A stretch of DNA of 8,109 nt from Gemmatimonadaceae bacterium (GTDB lineage Bacteria; Gemmatimonadota; Gemmatimonadetes; Gemmatimonadales; Gemmatimonadaceae), in contig JADGQU010000092.1 of the NCBI GenBank assembly GCA_017881545.1, positions 1-8,109 of the forward strand, read 5' to 3'. Positions 5,395 through 8,109 of the stretch are shown in pieces. The notes under the pieces were generated by a model. That model did not search any database. It saw only the letters and a list, made by a program, of their open reading frames with translations, and had not been told where the DNA came from. The position numbers and the translations under genes were made by a program. Positions within the stretch are counted from its first letter, which is position 1. The number at the start of each line of letters is the position of its first letter.

Positions 5395-8109
5395 GTGTCG
5401 GATTTCTCCTCTCCACAGTCCCGCTTGCCCAACGATCAGGCATTGACGAGCCCAGCCAGGCTCGCTGCTCTCCATAGCTCCGGACTTCTCGAGACAGCCG
5501 CTGACGACCGCCTGGACGTGTTCACGCGTCTGGCGGCCCAAGTCCTCGACGTTCCAACGGTTCTGATCTCGCTCGTCGACGCCGATCGCCAGTACTTCAA
5601 GAGCGTGGCGTGCAACGGCGGACACGCCTCCGTTGGCTGGACTCCGCTCGAGTCTTGTTTCTGCCAGGATGTTGTTGGCACAGCGTCCCCGCTCGTAATC
5701 CCGGACGTACAGAAGGAGCCCGCTTTCGCCGCCCGAAACTCCAAACTCCGAGCTTACGCCGGAATCCCTCTCATTACCGAAGACGGACAAGTGCTCGGTG
5801 TTCTGTGCGCCTTCGATTACAAACCTCGCGACTGGAGTGAGCGCGACATCGGCGTGCTGGCCGCAGTTTCAACTGCGGTCATGTCCGAGATTCAACGCCG
5901 CATTGCCGCGCGCGCGGCGCACGACACGCAGCTGCGCCTCATCGCGGAGCGAACTCTCGCCAGCGCGGTCCAGCAGCAGATGCCGGTCGGCGTCGTCGTA
6001 GCGGAAGTGCCGTCGGGGCGGCTCGTTTCAGTGAACGCCCAGATGACGGAGATCTTCCGGACTTCGTTCACCCCTTCGCCGGATCTGCACAGCTACAACG
6101 AATGGGTAGGGTTTCGCGCGAGCGGCACGCCGCTCACGGCGCTGGAGTGGCCGTTGGCACGCACGGTAGTCACGAAGGAGATCGTGCGTGGAGAGGAAAT
6201 CCGCATTCTCCGCGGCGACGGCACCGACGGCTACATTCGCATGAGTTCCGCGCCTGTTCACGACGATCACGGAACGATCGTGGCCGCCGTCGCCATCGTT
6301 GTCGATGTAAGCGACCAGCGCAAGGCCGAGCGAGCGGTGCGCTCATCCGACGAGCGCTTGCGCTTCGTGGCGAGGGCCGTCAACGACGTCATCTGGGACT
6401 GGGACATCAAGACGAGCGCGCTCGTCTGGAACGATTCCGTCGAGATCATCTTCGGGCACAAGCAGAACAAGATTTTTCCTGAAGTCCAGTGGTGGTACGA
6501 TCACATTCATCCCGAAGATCGCGATCGGGTCGTCGCCGGCATTCACGGAGTCCTTGACCACGGTGGAACGAGCTGGAGCGATTCGTATCGCTACCGCCGG
6601 GCGGACGGCACGTACGCCAGCGTGAACGACCGCGGCTACGTTGCGCGCGATAACACGGGAGCCGCGACCCGCATGATGGGCGCAATGACGGATGTAACCG
6701 AGCGGTCGCGCTCGGAGGCGGCGATCAGGTTCCAGGCGCAGCTCCTCAACGCCGTCCAGCAGGCGGTCGTGGCCACAGATCCGGAAGGGATCGTGATCTT
6801 CTGGAATGCGTTCGCGGAAAACCTCTATGGGTGGACCGCGGAAGAGGCCGTTGGAAAGCCGATTCATGAGTTGACCCCCTCGCCCTTCCTTCGCGATCAC
6901 GGCGGAGAGATCGGACAGCGCGGAGCGGCGGGAGAGAGCTGGACGGGCGAGTATATCGTTCACGGAAAATCGGGCAAGGCATTCCCCGCGCTTCTCACGA
7001 CGGCTCCCGTCCGTGACGAACACGGAGTCGTCGTGGGCTACGTTCGCGTATCGATCGATCTCACTGAGCGCCGCAACCTCGAGGAGCAGTTCCGCCAGTC
7101 GCAGAAGATGGATGCAGTCGGTCGGCTGGCCGGAGGAATCGCGCACGATTTCAACAACCTGCTGACGGTGATCCGGCTCAATACCGAGATCATCATGGAG
7201 GGATTCGACCCATCTGATCCGCGCAGCGAGGATGTAAAGCAGATCAGGAGCGCCGCGGAGCGGGCGTCTTCACTCACCAAGCAGCTGCTGGCATTCAGCC
7301 GCAAGCAGATTCTCCAGCCAAGAGTCCTCGACTTGAACAGCGTGATAGCGAGCGTCGAGCCCATGCTACGTCGCTTGATCGGTGAGGACATCCTGATCGC
7401 CTCGAACTGCAGCGCGCGTGGCTACGTGGTCGCCGATCCGGGTCAGCTCGAGCAGATCCTCGTCAATCTGGTCGTCAACTCCCGCGACGCGATGCCGCAG
7501 GGCGGTACGATCACCATCGAGACCCAGAACGTCGAGCTCGACGAGAATTACACCAGCGAGCACGCGCCGGTCGTGCCGGGACGGTACGTGATGATGGGAG
7601 TGGCAGACACCGGCATCGGAATGAGCGTTGATACGCGAGAGCACGCGTTCGATCCGTTCTTCACGACCAAAGAGGCCGGCAAGGGAACGGGGCTCGGCCT
7701 GGCCACCGTCTACGGCATCGTCAAGCAGTCTGGCGGGTACGTCTGGATCTACAGTGAGCCCGCGCACGGAACCTCGCTCAAGCTCTATTTTCCGGAAGTG
7801 AGTGCAGCTGCGGCCTTCCAGTCAGTCGAATACAAGCCCGCGTCGAAGGAAGCGTCGCGCGGATCGGAGACGATCCTTCTCGTCGAGGACGAACCGGCCG
7901 TGCGAGGACTCGCGTCGCGGATACTGGAGAAGCAGGGGTACCGCGTACTTTCTGCGCAGGACGGGCGCGAGGCAATGGACATCGCGACCAAGGAGGAGGA
8001 CAACATAGACCTGGTGCTGACGGATGTCGTGATGCCGGGAATGAATGGCAGAGGGCTCGTGGAGCGTCTGGCGGGGATCCGCCCCAGGATGAAGTCGCTC
8101 TACATGTCT
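5395..8109 (+). CDS. Hybrid sensor histidine kinase GAF-PAS-PAS-PAS-HisKA-HATPase_c-REC (3' end cut)
   Basis: 905 codons are visible and remain open at the window end. The frame has a TGA at 5356-5358 and no ATG before the GAF domain. GTG 5395 (protein VSDFSSPQSRLP) is the best start; TTG 5425 is the alternative. Neither has a good Shine-Dalgarno. Domains by residue are: GAF about 24-165 (LISLVDADRQYFKS, SCFCQD, YAGIPL, GVLCAFD); PAS about 188-308; PAS about 318-435, including HPEDRDRVV and the DVTER exit motif; PAS about 445-558 with exit motif DLTERRNL. Then HisKA has QKMDAVGRLAGGIAHDFNNL (His584), and HATPase_c has NLVVNSRDAM (Asn695), ADTGIG (737-742), FDPFFTTK and GTGLGLATVYGIV. REC starts about 826 (ILLVEDEP, acidic pocket E831/D832, phospho-acceptor Asp877 in LTDVVMPGMNG) and is cut at LYMS, near the conserved switch/Lys region. 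There is no membrane segment, so it is a cytoplasmic multi-input sensor. Phosphate probably moves His584 to Asp877 and onward to an unseen partner. Confidence 0.92.
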   Translation, partial: MSDFSSPQSRLPNDQALTSPARLAALHSSGLLETAADDRLDVFTRLAAQVLDVPTVLISLVDADRQYFKSVACNGGHASVGWTPLESCFCQDVVGTASPLVIPDVQKEPAFAARNSKLRAYAGIPLITEDGQVLGVLCAFDYKPRDWSERDIGVLAAVSTAVMSEIQRRIAARAAHDTQLRLIAERTLASAVQQQMPVGVVVAEVPSGRLVSVNAQMTEIFRTSFTPSPDLHSYNEWVGFRASGTPLTALEWPLARTVVTKEIVRGEEIRILRGDGTDGYIRMSSAPVHDDHGTIVAAVAIVVDVSDQRKAERAVRSSDERLRFVARAVNDVIWDWDIKTSALVWNDSVEIIFGHKQNKIFPEVQWWYDHIHPEDRDRVVAGIHGVLDHGGTSWSDSYRYRRADGTYASVNDRGYVARDNTGAATRMMGAMTDVTERSRSEAAIRFQAQLLNAVQQAVVATDPEGIVIFWNAFAENLYGWTAEEAVGKPIHELTPSPFLRDHGGEIGQRGAAGESWTGEYIVHGKSGKAFPALLTTAPVRDEHGVVVGYVRVSIDLTERRNLEEQFRQSQKMDAVGRLAGGIAHDFNNLLTVIRLNTEIIMEGFDPSDPRSEDVKQIRSAAERASSLTKQLLAFSRKQILQPRVLDLNSVIASVEPMLRRLIGEDILIASNCSARGYVVADPGQLEQILVNLVVNSRDAMPQGGTITIETQNVELDENYTSEHAPVVPGRYVMMGVADTGIGMSVDTREHAFDPFFTTKEAGKGTGLGLATVYGIVKQSGGYVWIYSEPAHGTSLKLYFPEVSAAAAFQSVEYKPASKEASRGSETILLVEDEPAVRGLASRILEKQGYRVLSAQDGREAMDIATKEEDNIDLVLTDVVMPGMNGRGLVERLAGIRPRMKSLYMS

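Noticed and set aside
6343..7146. 267-codon minus-strand open frame opposite the PAS region of the hybrid kinase
   Set aside because: The plus strand encodes PAS domains and the H-box without interruption. The minus frame has no ribosome site or recognisable domain.

Overview
The window looks like chromosomal DNA from a GC-rich, Gram-negative, probably free-living (soil or sediment type) bacterium. The reasons are the exported two-heme c-type cytochrome, GC-biased codon use, a large PAS/GAF hybrid histidine kinase and a polytopic GT-C-type glycosyltransferase. Gemmatimonadota or Acidobacteriota would fit the style of the kinases, but this is an impression: no phylogenetic marker other than one tRNA is present.

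Left part, minus strand (1-1549): a likely two-gene operon. The first gene is an exported 454-aa diheme cytochrome c of the CCP/MauG superfamily, with a good Shine-Dalgarno. After 45 nt comes a cupin-domain protein with a strong Shine-Dalgarno, cut by the window edge. Positions 1550-1917 carry no convincing gene, only small inverted repeats. An intact tRNA-Lys(UUU) gene follows at 1918-1990 (minus, CCA not encoded).

Middle part, minus strand (2046-3938): a 630-aa multi-pass membrane protein resembling lipid-linked-sugar glycosyltransferases of the GT-C fold. Just upstream of it, at 3975-4015, is a degenerate second copy of the 5' half of the tRNA-Lys, in the same orientation as the intact gene. 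The glycosyltransferase gene is thus bracketed by a 41-42 bp imperfect direct repeat (36/42 identical by hand alignment), which could be a scar of duplication or integration at the tRNA.

Right part, plus strand (4221-8109): two histidine kinases in tandem. The first (336 aa) has a coiled coil, HisKA and HATPase_c but no recognisable sensor or membrane segment. The second starts at a non-ATG codon (GTG 5395 preferred) and runs off the window. It is GAF-PAS-PAS-PAS-HisKA-HATPase_c-REC, with only the C-terminal end of the receiver missing. They could form one signalling unit, but no output regulator is visible here.

I did not find a clearly new biological system. The best leads are the tRNA-derived repeat around the glycosyltransferase gene, the dyad upstream of the first kinase, and the sensorless-kinase plus multi-sensor-hybrid pair.
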